Shown in pieces: positions 1 through 6,636 of a stretch of 8,093 nucleotides of DNA. The notes beneath the pieces were generated by a model. The model saw only the letters and a program-made list of their open reading frames with translations. It did no database searches and was not told where the DNA came from. This stretch comes from Bacteroidales bacterium (GTDB lineage: Bacteria > Bacteroidota > Bacteroidia > Bacteroidales > WCHB1-69). Positions within the stretch are counted from its first letter, which is position 1. Every line of letters begins with the position of its first letter. Location: assembly GCA_016285615.1 (NCBI GenBank), contig JAEERB010000107.1, positions 1-8,093 on the forward strand, written 5' to 3'. Position numbers and translations under genes: made by a program.

Positions 1-1259
1 ATTACCATGTCGGCATCCTGCTCGATAGAGCCAGACTCACGCAAGTCGGACAACTCAGGACGCTTCGTAGCCGAACGGGTCTCCACTGCACGTGACAACT
101 GCGACAGGGCGATGACGGGCACTTTCAACTCCTTGGCTAAAGCCTTCAACGAACGAGAGATATAGCTAATTTCCTGTTCACGGTTACCTTTATTCTTATC
201 GCCTTCACGCTGTCCTTGCATCAGCTGCAGGTAATCGACAATAATCAGTTGAACGTCATATTTCTTCTTCAAACGGCGGCACTTGGCACGCAAGTCAAAC
301 ACGCTCAGCGCCGGTGTATCATCAATAATCAGATTATCATTGCTGGCTACCGTTCTAATCTTATCCATCAGCTGAATCCATTCATCTTGAGAGAGACGTC
401 CGCGCGAAATCTTCTCCGAGTCAATACCCGACTCGATGGAGAAAAGACGGTGAACCAACTGTGTAGCAGACATTTCCAGCGAGAAAAGAGCCACTGGCTT
501 GTTGAAGTCGATGGCGGCATTGCGAGCCAGTGTGAGCACCAACGAGGTTTTACCCATACCAGGACGGGCGGCAATAATAATAAGGTCGGATTTCTGCCAG
601 CCACCGATTTTGGAGTCGAGTGAAGTCAAACCCGTAGGCACGCCCGAATATTGTTCGGTATTCTTGTTCATCTCCTCCAACTCACCGATAGCCATTTCCA
701 CCACATGGCTCAGCAACTTGCTGTCACTCTTGAAATTATCATGTGCGATAGAATACATCCTCTCCTCCGCCTGATCCAGCACTTCCAGCACATCATTCGA
801 TTCGTCGTAGGCTTTCTTAATCGTCTCGTTACAGTTGGAAATCAGTTCTCTAAGAACATACTTCTCAATCACGATGCGGGCGTGGTATTCAATGTTGGCC
901 GCCGAAGCCACACGGTTGGTTAGGAAGGCCAAATAGGAAGGGCCGCCCACAAATTCAAGTTTTTTCTTCTTGCGCAGCGCATTGGTAACAGTCAGCAAGT
1001 CAACGGGTTCGTTATTTTTGAAAAGATCTCTAATCGCCTCATAAATAACCTGATGCGCCTCTTTATAGAACATCTTGCTGTCCAGCATATCCACGATCTC
1101 TCCCACCGCATTGACATCAATCATCATGGCACCCAAAACCGCCTCCTCAAACTCTACGGCTTGCGGCGTCAGCTTGCCAGTTACACCCAACGTGGATTCA
1201 ACAGTGTTATAAGACATTTTGTTCTCCGTTTTACGCTCAGTGGTCTTGCTTGTTTCCAT
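1..1259 (-). CDS. dnaB: Replicative DNA helicase DnaB, 3' end cut by window edge
   Basis: This is the hexameric ATP-driven helicase that unwinds DNA at the replication fork and recruits primase. The 419 visible residues read without a stop to the window edge. An N-terminal DnaB domain lies at about residues 30-130 (PQAVEFEEAVLGAMMID). The RecA-like C-terminal domain begins near GVPTGLTSLDSKIGGW (about residue 206). Walker A is RPGMGKTS with Lys237. Walker B is IIVDYLQLM with Asp342. It is followed by LSQLSRAVETR and by SDLRESGSIEQDADM, where the window ends. The remaining part, including the arginine-finger region, should lie outside; family members are about 450-530 residues. The start at 1259 (METSKTTERK) gives an N-terminal tail of normal length. 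An in-frame ATG at 1217 (MSYNTVE) has a better ribosome site (GGAG six bases upstream) and is a real alternative. The identity is secure. No intein or frameshift is visible. Confidence 0.97.
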   Translation of the reverse strand, partial: METSKTTERKTENKMSYNTVESTLGVTGKLTPQAVEFEEAVLGAMMIDVNAVGEIVDMLDSKMFYKEAHQVIYEAIRDLFKNNEPVDLLTVTNALRKKKKLEFVGGPSYLAFLTNRVASAANIEYHARIVIEKYVLRELISNCNETIKKAYDESNDVLEVLDQAEERMYSIAHDNFKSDSKLLSHVVEMAIGELEEMNKNTEQYSGVPTGLTSLDSKIGGWQKSDLIIIAARPGMGKTSLVLTLARNAAIDFNKPVALFSLEMSATQLVHRLFSIESGIDSEKISRGRLSQDEWIQLMDKIRTVASNDNLIIDDTPALSVFDLRAKCRRLKKKYDVQLIIVDYLQLMQGQREGDKNKGNREQEISYISRSLKALAKELKVPVIALSQLSRAVETRSATKRPELSDLRESGSIEQDADMV

Positions 1260-1370
1260 ACTCTTTACTCTCTAAAATATTAATAATGAAGCGATAACAT
1301 CTCCCTACACAAAGTGCATATTTGTACGCAATACGAAACGAAAGAAGGGATTTGGTGTTAAAACCGAGGG

Positions 1371-1378
1371 CAAAAATA
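1371..1378 (-). promoter_or_regulatory. Possible Bacteroidota promoter -7 box for dnaB
   Basis: The minus strand reads TATTTTTG, which fits the Bacteroidota -7 consensus TAnnTTTG, about 110 bases upstream of the dnaB start. About 20 bases further upstream there is only a T-run and no clear TTTG -33 box. An 8-mer with six fixed positions is expected a few times by chance in 8 kb on two strands, so the call rests mostly on position. Confidence 0.3.
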
Positions 1379-1404
1379 ATAGAAATAGAAATAAAAAATG
1401 GCGA

Positions 1405-1444
1405 TGTGGAAAACTTTATTTTTACACACTATTTCTGTGGAAAA
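1405..1444. promoter_or_regulatory. Cluster of three DnaA-box-like 9-mers upstream of dnaB
   Basis: TTTTCCACA occurs twice on the minus strand, at 1405-1413 and 1436-1444. A related TTTTACACA lies between them on the plus strand at 1420-1428. Each differs from the classical DnaA box TTATnCACA only at the third base. The two minus-strand copies start 31 bp apart, close to three helical turns. They lie upstream of the possible dnaB promoter, which would suit DnaA-linked control of the helicase gene. The region is AT-rich, and one-mismatch matches arise easily by chance, so the role is inference. Confidence 0.3.
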
Positions 1445-1479
1445 AGTAAGAAAAAGTGTTAATAATGAGACTATAGACG

Positions 1480-1521
1480 GAGATGAGAGATGAGAGATGA
1501 GAGATGAGAACGGAGAGATGA
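1480..1521. repeat. Heptamer tandem repeat GAGATGA
   Basis: Four perfect head-to-tail copies of GAGATGA occupy 1480-1507, and a fifth copy follows a short interruption at 1515-1521. No protein or structured RNA is evident. Arrays of this kind are common between Bacteroidales genes. Perfect neighbouring copies suggest replication slippage and make copy number likely to vary between strains. Confidence 0.9.
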
Positions 1522-1530
1522 AAAGTGAAG

Positions 1531-1562
1531 AGTTAAGAAGTTAAGGAACTAAGGAGTTAAGT
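1531..1562. repeat. Octamer tandem repeat AGTTAAGG-type
   Basis: Four consecutive 8-base units follow each other: AGTTAAGA, AGTTAAGG, AACTAAGG and AGTTAAGT. The unit length differs from the heptamers on both sides, so this is a separate block in the same mosaic and not a continuation. No coding potential is visible. Confidence 0.8.
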
Positions 1563-1592
1563 ATTATTAAGTTATAAAGTAATATTAATTGT

Positions 1593-1634
1593 AAATTATA
1601 AATTATAAATTGAATTGTGAATCGTGAATTGTAA
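1593..1634. repeat. Degenerate AT-rich heptamer repeat overlapping the tetR 3' end
   Basis: Six contiguous 7-base units can be read: AAATTAT, AAATTAT, AAATTGA, ATTGTGA, ATCGTGA and ATTGTAA. In a shifted phase the central part is GAATTGT, GAATCGT, GAATTGT. The block starts in intergenic DNA and enters the TetR reading frame, where it supplies the last codons and the stop codon at 1603-1605. Confidence 0.8.
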
Positions 1635-2247
1635 ACACTCCTCTCATTATCAATGTCTTAATCTCCTCTTTACGTTGTTCAAGATAATATTGTATCTCCT
1701 CTTCGCTTTGGAGGAAGAAATCGCTATACATAGGCAGCGACACGAAGGTGAAGACTATCAGTGAGATCATATCCAAGATGAGCGTAATGGCTGTTATGGG
1801 GCGGATGGTGCCTTTTTGAACTTCCTTTTGGACGAGATCTTCCATGCGCTGATAGTAGCTGTTGCTATCAGCATGCTGATTCATGAAATCGTACAGATAA
1901 CGGCGGCGTTCAGGATTCATTATCAGCTCGTTAATCATGAAAAACGGCAAATTGCGGTTGCTGCTCAGGATGTTGAAATAGAAGTCGATGAATCGTTGGA
2001 TAACCTGTTCCAGCGAGTCGGCGCCCTGCGGGCCGGCGTTGATGTAGCTCATCAGCAGATTGAATTTTTTCGAGAAAATCTGGAAGAAAAGATTCTCTTT
2101 GGTACGATAATAGTAATGCACCAATGCCTGATTACATCCCACTTTGCGAGCGATGTCGGTGGTGGAAGTGGCATCAAAACCTTTTTCAAGGAACAACTCT
2201 TCTGCTGTCTGGAGTATCTTGGCCTCCAACTGTTCATTTTTTGCCAT
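1603..2247 (-). CDS. TetR/AcrR-family transcriptional regulator
   Basis: This 214-residue protein is a predicted dimeric one-component repressor. The TetR N-terminal domain spans about residues 8-55: ILQTAEELFLEKGFDATS, then the helix-turn-helix STTDIARKVGCNQALVHYYY, then RTKENLF, the classical junction to the ligand-binding half. The C-terminal half is helical with hydrophobic stretches (ITLILDMISLIVFTFVS), as expected for a dimer and effector pocket. The ligand cannot be predicted. The start at 2247 lies 6 bases after the stop of the DUF2229 gene, so translation is probably coupled; no clear Shine-Dalgarno is present, as is usual in this phylum. As last gene of the operon it may repress its own operon and perhaps the divergent transporter, which is inference. 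The last ten residues (FTIHDSQFNL) are encoded by a heptamer repeat and are unlikely to belong to the fold. Confidence 0.93.
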   Translation of the reverse strand: MAKNEQLEAKILQTAEELFLEKGFDATSTTDIARKVGCNQALVHYYYRTKENLFFQIFSKKFNLLMSYINAGPQGADSLEQVIQRFIDFYFNILSSNRNLPFFMINELIMNPERRRYLYDFMNQHADSNSYYQRMEDLVQKEVQKGTIRPITAITLILDMISLIVFTFVSLPMYSDFFLQSEEEIQYYLEQRKEEIKTLIMRGVFTIHDSQFNL

Positions 2248-2253
2248 AATTCG

Positions 2254-4734
2254 CTATTTTTTTAATTTGGCCTTGCAGTTCTCTACCATAAAATGAAGCC
2301 TGTTGAAGACATTGGCTTCGGACGTGCTGCTGTCGAAATCGAGGAATAGCAGGCTCAACTGCGGATATATCTGTTTGATTTTCTTTTCAATACCTTTCGA
2401 AATGATATGGTTGGCGATGCAACCGAATGGCTGCAGGCTGACCACATTATTCACACCGTGAGTGGCGAGATGACTGATTTCGCCGGGCAGATCCCACCCT
2501 TCGCCAAAGTCGCCGGCCAGATGCACCACCTTTTGCGCCAGCTGGGCATCCTCGAATATGTTGCTAAACGGGCGATAGAATGGATGAACGTGACAGGCCT
2601 GGTCGAATTTGGTCATCGTCGTGCGCATCAGCTTGTAGAGGCCGTCGGTGAGCCACAGCGGCAACGACGACTCCTTCAGATGCTGCTCCTTCTGCACGTG
2701 GTAATTGACAAAATTGGTAGTGAAGAAATTGATCAGCGCAGGCATCACCACCTCTACCCCATGCTCCTCAAGCCAGTTGACCACATACTTGTTGCTGAAG
2801 CCGTTGTACTTCACATAAATCTCGCCCACAATGCCTATCACGGGCACTTGGCGGTCAGTGTCGGTCAAAGTGGCAAACTCGGCGGCTGCCTCGCCAATGA
2901 GCCGTTGCAAGCCTTTGCAGTCGCGGCGGCTTATCAACGGTAAAGCCTTGTCGGTGTAGATTTTATACAACGCCGCCGCTCTGCCCGGTTCCTTCTCGCG
3001 CACCACAGTGGCATGGAACAACTTCGACAAACTATCGGCGTACAATATCATATTGAAGACGATACGCGCCATCTTGGTCCAGTTGATGACAAAGCCGGGC
3101 TGCTGGTTGCGCACGCCGTTGCCCAGGGCCAGCGAGATGACGGGAACATCCTTCATACCGGCCGACACCATAGCATTCTTAATCAGCGAGAAATAGTTGG
3201 AGGCACGGCATTGGCCGCCTGTCTGCGTCATGATGACCGCCACTTGGTCCAAGTCGTAACGCCCGCTCAACAAGGCGTTCATCACCGAGCCGATGACGAT
3301 GGTGGCGGGATAGCAGACATCGTTGTTGGCATATTGCAGTCCGCGCTCCGCATCCTGCTGAGTGCCAGGAGGTAGCACCACTAGTTGATAGCCCGCCACC
3401 TCAAACAGCGTGGTCAGGAATTCGGAGTAGCCTTCGGCGAAATAGGGCGCCAGCAATATGCGACGGCGGTCCTTTTCAGCAAAGATGCTCGTCGTCTCAA
3501 ACGCTTTGGGCGTCGGCTGAAGCGATGTGGCCGGCAAGGTGTTCACCGACTCAATCAGCGAGCGCACGCGCAAGCGCAGCGAACCGATGTTGTTCACATC
3601 GTCAATCTTCAGGATGGTCTGGTTCTTGCCGAAGCGCTTCAGGATAGCATTCACTTCATCCAAGATGAAGGCGTCGGGGCCACAGCCGAACGAGGTAAGT
3701 TGCACGAAGTGCAGATTCCTATATGTGTGTTTTCCAACGAAATAGGCAGCCTTAAAAATGCGGTTGGGATAACTCCATTGTGTCACAGCGTTGAGCTCGC
3801 CATACACATCGGCACCCGCCACGGCTGCCACATTCTCGGTAATCACGTCCACACCCATGTTGCTGATAGCCTGCGAGATCTTGTGCTCAATCAGCGGGTC
3901 GATATGATAGGGCCGACACGCCAGCACGATCACCATGCGATTCTCCTTTTCAGCCGCCGCCAGCACTTCGGCAGCACGGCGTGTCAATGCCGACAGATAT
4001 TCGTTTTGCGCCTTGATAGCCGCATCCACAGCCTCTTTAGCGCGTGCTGCCGGCACACCCAGCGTTTTCAGATAAGCGGCACACGACTTGTGTGTCAACG
4101 ATGCTGAACTGAAAGTAATGACGGGCGAATCAAACGGAATGCCATACTTGGCAGCAGGGTCCATCGAACTGCGAATCACATCGGCATAGCCCGCCACAAT
4201 GGGACAGTTGTAGCTATTGCGCGAATGGCTGTCTTCCTTACGCTCATACACCACGTATGGATAAAAAATCCTATCCACTTTGCGTTCCACCAAATTCAGA
4301 ATATGGCCGTGCATCAATTTGGCGGGGAAGCAGATATTATCGGCCATAATAGAGTGTAAACCAGTCTCATAGAGTCGGTTGGTGGAGGCTTGCGACAGCA
4401 CCACCTTGAAGCCGCAATGGGTAAACAGTGTATGCCAGAAGGGATAATTCTCGTAAATGCCCAATCCACGCGGGATACCGATGGTGGGTGCGTCGGCTGG
4501 CATATCGACACTGCGATTGAAAAGCAGGCGGAACTTCTCGGCAAACATATTCACCCCCTTGTGAGTTCCTTCGGTAGTGTTGGAATAGACCTTTTCGCAA
4601 TTATTACCCGAGAAAAATGTGTTACCATTCTGAAAATGAAACAATTTCACCGTGCAATGATTCTCGCAGCCCGGACAAATTTCGAACTCAGAGGTATAGG
4701 CATTATTATGTATGAGGTTATCGAGCGTAGTCAT
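2254..4734 (-). CDS. DUF2229/HgdB-like iron-sulfur partner of acyl-CoA dehydratase activase
   Basis: This protein of about 826 residues corresponds to the C-terminal half of the large activase-related proteins of anaerobes. It starts with a cysteine cluster, CPGCENHC plus a later Cys (C20, C23, C27, C46), likely to bind zinc or an Fe-S cluster. The DUF2229 section follows (TIGIPRGLGIYENYPFW, about residues 84-100). Two similar half-modules each carry three conserved-looking Cys contexts. The first has NICFPAKL (C135), YNCPIVAGY (C177) and SFGCGPDA (C351). The second has DVCYPATI (C474), GGQCRASNY (C509) and QPFGCIANH (C772). This resembles the HgdB and double-cubane cluster family, where Cys triads hold Fe-S clusters. 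The start at 4734 (MTTLDNL) lies 13 bases after the activase stop. The frame stays open upstream to 4788, with an ATG at 4767, so a longer overlapping start is possible. The natural substrate is unknown. No signal peptide is seen, so it should be cytoplasmic. Confidence 0.88.
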   Translation of the reverse strand: MTTLDNLIHNNAYTSEFEICPGCENHCTVKLFHFQNGNTFFSGNNCEKVYSNTTEGTHKGVNMFAEKFRLLFNRSVDMPADAPTIGIPRGLGIYENYPFWHTLFTHCGFKVVLSQASTNRLYETGLHSIMADNICFPAKLMHGHILNLVERKVDRIFYPYVVYERKEDSHSRNSYNCPIVAGYADVIRSSMDPAAKYGIPFDSPVITFSSASLTHKSCAAYLKTLGVPAARAKEAVDAAIKAQNEYLSALTRRAAEVLAAAEKENRMVIVLACRPYHIDPLIEHKISQAISNMGVDVITENVAAVAGADVYGELNAVTQWSYPNRIFKAAYFVGKHTYRNLHFVQLTSFGCGPDAFILDEVNAILKRFGKNQTILKIDDVNNIGSLRLRVRSLIESVNTLPATSLQPTPKAFETTSIFAEKDRRRILLAPYFAEGYSEFLTTLFEVAGYQLVVLPPGTQQDAERGLQYANNDVCYPATIVIGSVMNALLSGRYDLDQVAVIMTQTGGQCRASNYFSLIKNAMVSAGMKDVPVISLALGNGVRNQQPGFVINWTKMARIVFNMILYADSLSKLFHATVVREKEPGRAAALYKIYTDKALPLISRRDCKGLQRLIGEAAAEFATLTDTDRQVPVIGIVGEIYVKYNGFSNKYVVNWLEEHGVEVVMPALINFFTTNFVNYHVQKEQHLKESSLPLWLTDGLYKLMRTTMTKFDQACHVHPFYRPFSNIFEDAQLAQKVVHLAGDFGEGWDLPGEISHLATHGVNNVVSLQPFGCIANHIISKGIEKKIKQIYPQLSLLFLDFDSSTSEANVFNRLHFMVENCKAKLKK

Positions 4735-4747
4735 AGAATCTTTGCAA

Positions 4748-6523
4748 TTAATGGTTTTGCATGGCATAAAGCGCGGCTCCGTAAGCACCCATCAGCTCGG
4801 GCATATCCGAAAACGACACCTGGCAACCGGTCATCAGCTCGAGGGCACGCACAATACTGTGGTTGCGGAATGTGCCGCCCTGAACCACGATACGATTGCC
4901 AAGTTCTTCTATATTTTTCAGTTTCAATACTTTAAACAAGCAATTTTTCACTACTGAGTAGCTAAATCCTGCTGCAATGTCTTCCACAGAAGCCCCCTCC
5001 TGCATCGCCTGTTTCACCTTCGAGTTCATAAAGACGGTGCAGCGAGTACCCAAATCGCAAGGATGCTGCGCAAAGCAGGCCATACGAGCAAATTCGGCCA
5101 CAGGGTGGTTCATCATATTGGCGAAAGTCTCGATGAAGGAGCCACAGCCCGACGAGCAGGCCTCGTTAATCTCCATCCTGCGAATGGAGCCGTTTTCCAC
5201 AAAAATGGCCTTCATGTCCTGGCCACCAATATCCAGCACAAACGACACATTGGGTTCCACCTGCCGTGCCGCCATGAAGTGCGCCATCGTCTCCACAATG
5301 CCATAGTCGAAGTTGAACGCCGTACGGATAAGATTCTCACCGTAGCCGGTCACGCAGCTGGCCTTGATGACGATATTTTCGGGGTGTGGAAAATGAGCGT
5401 GCAGCGTTTTTAGCATATTAAAGAAAGCCTTAAAGCTATCTCCATTATTGCGCTGATAATCAGAATATACCAATTCTCCATTTTCATTCATCAGAACCAC
5501 CTTGGTGGTTGTACTACCCGAATCGACGCCGAGGAAGCAATTGACAGGTTCTAACGTGTCTAACAAGGTACCGGGCACGACATAGAGGTTCTTCGACGAC
5601 ATCCACTGCTGGAACTCCTCCTCCGAATGGAATAGCGGATCCAGACGCGTTGAGAAATCGCCGGCTGACGAATTCGACGATTCATCCTGCAGCGCCTGTA
5701 AAGCCGACAGGCTCATGATCTCGTGGCCATATTCGGGAGCCAGCAGGGCGCAACCTGTGGCAGGTATAAACTGCGCATTTTCAGGCAATAAGCACTCCGA
5801 CTCGCCCAGATGGAGTACGCGGCGGAAATGCTTTTGCAGTTCGGGAAGAAAGGCGAACGGGCCGCCACAAAAGAACACTTTGGGGATGATATCCATGCCA
5901 CGGGCCAACGACGCCACCACCTGCATAGCCACGGCGTTGAACACCGACGCGGCAATGTCGGCGCGACTGATATTGCGGCTCATCAGGTTCTGGATGTCGG
6001 TTTTGGAGAAGACACCACAGCGGGAAGCAATAGGATAAATGGTTTCCGAGGCGGCGGCCAACGTGTTCAGTTCGGCAGTGTCAACGCCCAACAGCGTCGC
6101 CGTTTGGTCGATGAAGGCGCCCGTGCCACCAGCACAGCTGCCGTTCATGCGTATATCGGGAATTTTGCCTTTCTCGAAGAAGATCATTTTGCTGTCCTCA
6201 CCTCCCATGTCGATGAACGTGCCCACTTCGGGATAGCGGCGTTTGATAGTTTCAGCCGCCGTCACAACTTCCTGGACGAAAGCCAGTTTCATCCGTTTGG
6301 CATAGCCCATGCCGACGGAGCCCGTCAGCACCACGCGACAGCGAATGTCACCCAAACGCTCGCTCATGGCACTGAAAATCTCGCGCGCCGTGGTTTTGAT
6401 GTCGGCAAAATGGCGACGATAAGCAGAAAAAACGGAAGTGCCAGAAGCATCCAGAACGACTGTTTTCATCGTTGTCGAACCGATGTCAATCCCTATATTA
6501 TAAAGCGTTTCAACTGGTCGCAT
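4748..6523 (-). CDS. Tandem-domain BadF/BadG/HgdC-type ATPase (acyl-CoA dehydratase activase)
   Basis: This 591-residue protein contains two ASKHA-fold ATPase domains in one chain. Domain 1 (about 10-262) has phosphate-1 motif [10 protein letters not shown], phosphate-2 motif [19 protein letters not shown] with C130, SRCGVFSK with C169, and adenosine motif FFCGGPF. Domain 2 (about 330-590) has [30 protein letters not shown] with C456, TRCTVFMNS with C495, and VVQGGTF. In each domain the Cys pair is 39 residues apart, as in HgdC, where two subunits share one [4Fe-4S] cluster. The four Cys here could therefore hold one cluster inside one polypeptide. The family couples ATP hydrolysis to low-potential electron transfer to a partner, here most likely the adjacent DUF2229 protein. 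The ATG at 6523 is preferred over an adjacent in-frame TTG at 6526. It is the first gene of the operon, behind a TATCTTTG promoter box, with a leader of about 35 bases. Confidence 0.93.
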   Translation of the reverse strand: MRPVETLYNIGIDIGSTTMKTVVLDASGTSVFSAYRRHFADIKTTAREIFSAMSERLGDIRCRVVLTGSVGMGYAKRMKLAFVQEVVTAAETIKRRYPEVGTFIDMGGEDSKMIFFEKGKIPDIRMNGSCAGGTGAFIDQTATLLGVDTAELNTLAAASETIYPIASRCGVFSKTDIQNLMSRNISRADIAASVFNAVAMQVVASLARGMDIIPKVFFCGGPFAFLPELQKHFRRVLHLGESECLLPENAQFIPATGCALLAPEYGHEIMSLSALQALQDESSNSSAGDFSTRLDPLFHSEEEFQQWMSSKNLYVVPGTLLDTLEPVNCFLGVDSGSTTTKVVLMNENGELVYSDYQRNNGDSFKAFFNMLKTLHAHFPHPENIVIKASCVTGYGENLIRTAFNFDYGIVETMAHFMAARQVEPNVSFVLDIGGQDMKAIFVENGSIRRMEINEACSSGCGSFIETFANMMNHPVAEFARMACFAQHPCDLGTRCTVFMNSKVKQAMQEGASVEDIAAGFSYSVVKNCLFKVLKLKNIEELGNRIVVQGGTFRNHSIVRALELMTGCQVSFSDMPELMGAYGAALYAMQNH

Positions 6524-6529
6524 CAAAAT

Positions 6530-6556
6530 TTAATAGACTTATTAAATAATATTATT
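6530..6556. promoter_or_regulatory. Inverted repeats in the activase leader, candidate TetR operator
   Basis: Two AT-only palindromic elements lie between the predicted transcription start and the activase ATG. One is TTAATA (6530-6535) and TATTAA (6540-6545) around a GACT spacer. The other is the perfect 12-bp palindrome AATAATATTATT (6545-6556). A repressor bound here would block transcription of the operon that ends in the TetR gene. AT-rich palindromes are common by chance, so this is only a candidate. Confidence 0.3.
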
Positions 6557-6564
6557 AAGAGCTG

Positions 6565-6572
6565 CAAAGATA
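6565..6572 (-). promoter_or_regulatory. Promoter -7 box of the activase operon
   Basis: The minus strand reads TATCTTTG, an exact match to the Bacteroidota TAnnTTTG box, 42 bases upstream of the activase ATG. Transcription would start near 6556-6560, giving a leader of about 35 bases. No clear TTTG -33 box is found at the usual distance. Position and sequence together make this one of the better promoter calls in the window. Confidence 0.6.
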
Positions 6573-6603
6573 GAAAAAAATTGAAATGGAGAAGAAAAAA
6601 ATT
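6572..6603. repeat. Two 11-bp direct repeats between the divergent promoters
   Basis: AGAAAAAAATT occurs perfectly at 6572-6582 and again at 6593-6603, with starts 21 bp apart, or two helical turns. Both copies fall in the stretch shared by the upstream parts of the two divergent promoters. They could be in-phase A-tracts that bend DNA or act as UP-like elements, or a regulator site. Low sequence complexity limits the certainty. Confidence 0.4.
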
Positions 6604-6609
6604 ATATCG

Positions 6610-6617
6610 TATATTTG
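6610..6617 (+). promoter_or_regulatory. Promoter -7 box of the transporter gene
   Basis: The plus strand reads TATATTTG, an exact match to TAnnTTTG, 19 bases upstream of the ATG at 6637. The transcript would begin near 6623-6626, leaving a very short leader. This placement argues against the in-frame ATG at 6586, which lies upstream of the box. There is no good TTTG -33 box. Confidence 0.55.
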
Positions 6618-6636
6618 CCAATCAAAAAATCAAGAC

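Larger units (their letters stand above)
1260..1602. other. 343-base intergenic region: dnaB leader plus repeat mosaic
   Basis: No gene is supported here. About the first 200 bases, nearest dnaB, are an AT-rich leader with a possible promoter (1371-1378) and a cluster of DnaA-box-like 9-mers (1405-1444). The rest (about 1480-1602) consists of short tandem repeats of 7 or 8 bases that run into the 3' end of the TetR gene. I see no hairpin with a T-run that would serve as a terminator for the TetR operon, and no tRNA-like or other structured RNA. Confidence 0.8.

Noticed and set aside
216..623. Plus-strand open frames opposite dnaB
   Set aside because: The minus strand encodes an unmistakable DnaB with Walker A and B motifs, and the opposite frames show no family features.
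1480..1634. CRISPR array
   Set aside because: The units are 7-8 bases and contiguous, without spacers, and no cas genes are present.
2407..2943. Long plus-strand open frame opposite the DUF2229 gene, and others such as 3385-4107 and 5810-6673
   Set aside because: They lie antisense to well-supported genes with clear motifs, have no recognisable domains, and are rich in His, Gln and Arg, as expected of the complement of GC-balanced coding DNA.
4735..4788. Start of the DUF2229 gene at the GTG codon ending at 4788
   Set aside because: It would overlap the activase by 41 bases with a non-ATG start. The ATG at 4734 follows the activase stop by 13 bases and the protein's first motif is still complete.
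6586..6636. Longer transporter start at ATG 6586 (MEKKKIISYI)
   Set aside because: An exact TAnnTTTG promoter box at 6610-6617 lies inside this extension, and the shorter start gives the N-terminal length expected before the first membrane helix. It cannot be fully excluded.
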